13,760 bases of DNA from the NCBI GenBank assembly GCA_947584955.1, contig CANPWS010000018.1, positions 1-13,760 of the forward strand, given 5' to 3'. Origin of the DNA: an uncultured Bacilli bacterium. Its GTDB lineage: Bacteria > Bacillota_I > Bacilli_A > RF39 > UBA660. Every line of letters starts with the position of its first letter. Position 1 is the first letter of the stretch. The notes beneath the pieces were generated by a model that was not told where the DNA came from, did not search any database, and saw nothing but the letters and a program-made list of their open reading frames with translations. The translations under genes and the position numbers were made by a program. Positions 13,745 to 13,760 of the stretch are shown piece by piece.

Positions 13745-13760
13745 TTATAATTTTACAATG

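Noticed and set aside
1..13760. tRNA or rRNA genes, CRISPR arrays, insertion sequences or att sites
   Set aside because: No cloverleaf, spaced repeats, transposase or integrase motifs were seen on either strand.
1..13760. Alternative genetic code (TGA as Trp), suggested by the very low GC
   Set aside because: TGA serves as the stop at several gene junctions and conserved Trp positions use TGG.

Overview
The window is a strongly AT-rich chromosomal segment of a low-GC Gram-positive bacterium. Shine-Dalgarno sites are strong (AGGAGG or AGGTGAT), and lipoprotein signal peptides and sigma-A-type promoters with 17-bp spacers can be read. TGA is used as a stop (the ATGA junctions at 9215-9218, 9472-9475 and 11020-11023) while Trp is TGG, so the standard bacterial code applies and not the mycoplasma code. 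Two sporulation genes, the SpoIVB protease and the outer-coat morphogen CotE, point to an endospore-forming member of the Bacilli. The broken surface-protein fragment at the right edge resembles proteins common in uncultured gut Bacilli. The lineage assignment is inference.

Left part (1-4020): a TetR-family regulator on the + strand faces a minus-strand block. That block is read as a membrane-anchored C39-type cysteine peptidase, then a VanR-like response regulator, then a VanS-like histidine kinase. Upstream of the peptidase lie four perfectly phased 11-bp direct repeats (3396-3439), the classical layout of an OmpR/PhoB-family operator, so the peptidase is probably the direct target of this two-component pair. 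A hairpin terminator separates it from an upstream small-lipoprotein gene.

Middle (4090-7260): cotE (best start TTG) and a ZIP metal transporter on the minus strand, spoIVB on the + strand, then a small unrecognised minus-strand gene behind a shared hairpin.

Right part (7260-13760): signal peptidase I with a textbook promoter. Next is a tightly overlapping minus-strand operon: cysteine desulfurase, an 86-residue cytosolic thioredoxin, and a DsbD/CcdA-like membrane protein carrying an N-terminal extracellular thioredoxin domain. Together the last two could carry reducing equivalents from cytosol to cell surface. Divergent from it are yidD and an overlapping ZnuA-like lipoprotein that has a LysM domain inserted and has lost the usual metal-binding histidines. 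After a bidirectional terminator comes ruvB with its own strong promoter and no ruvA next to it. The window ends in the C-terminal fragment of a cell-surface-type protein.

The best candidates for something new are the metal-ligand-less ZnuA/LysM lipoprotein coupled to yidD, the desulfurase-thioredoxin-DsbD relay operon, and the four-repeat operator in front of the C39 peptidase. No tRNA, rRNA, CRISPR array or insertion sequence was seen, and no gene-free stretch exceeds about 200 bases.
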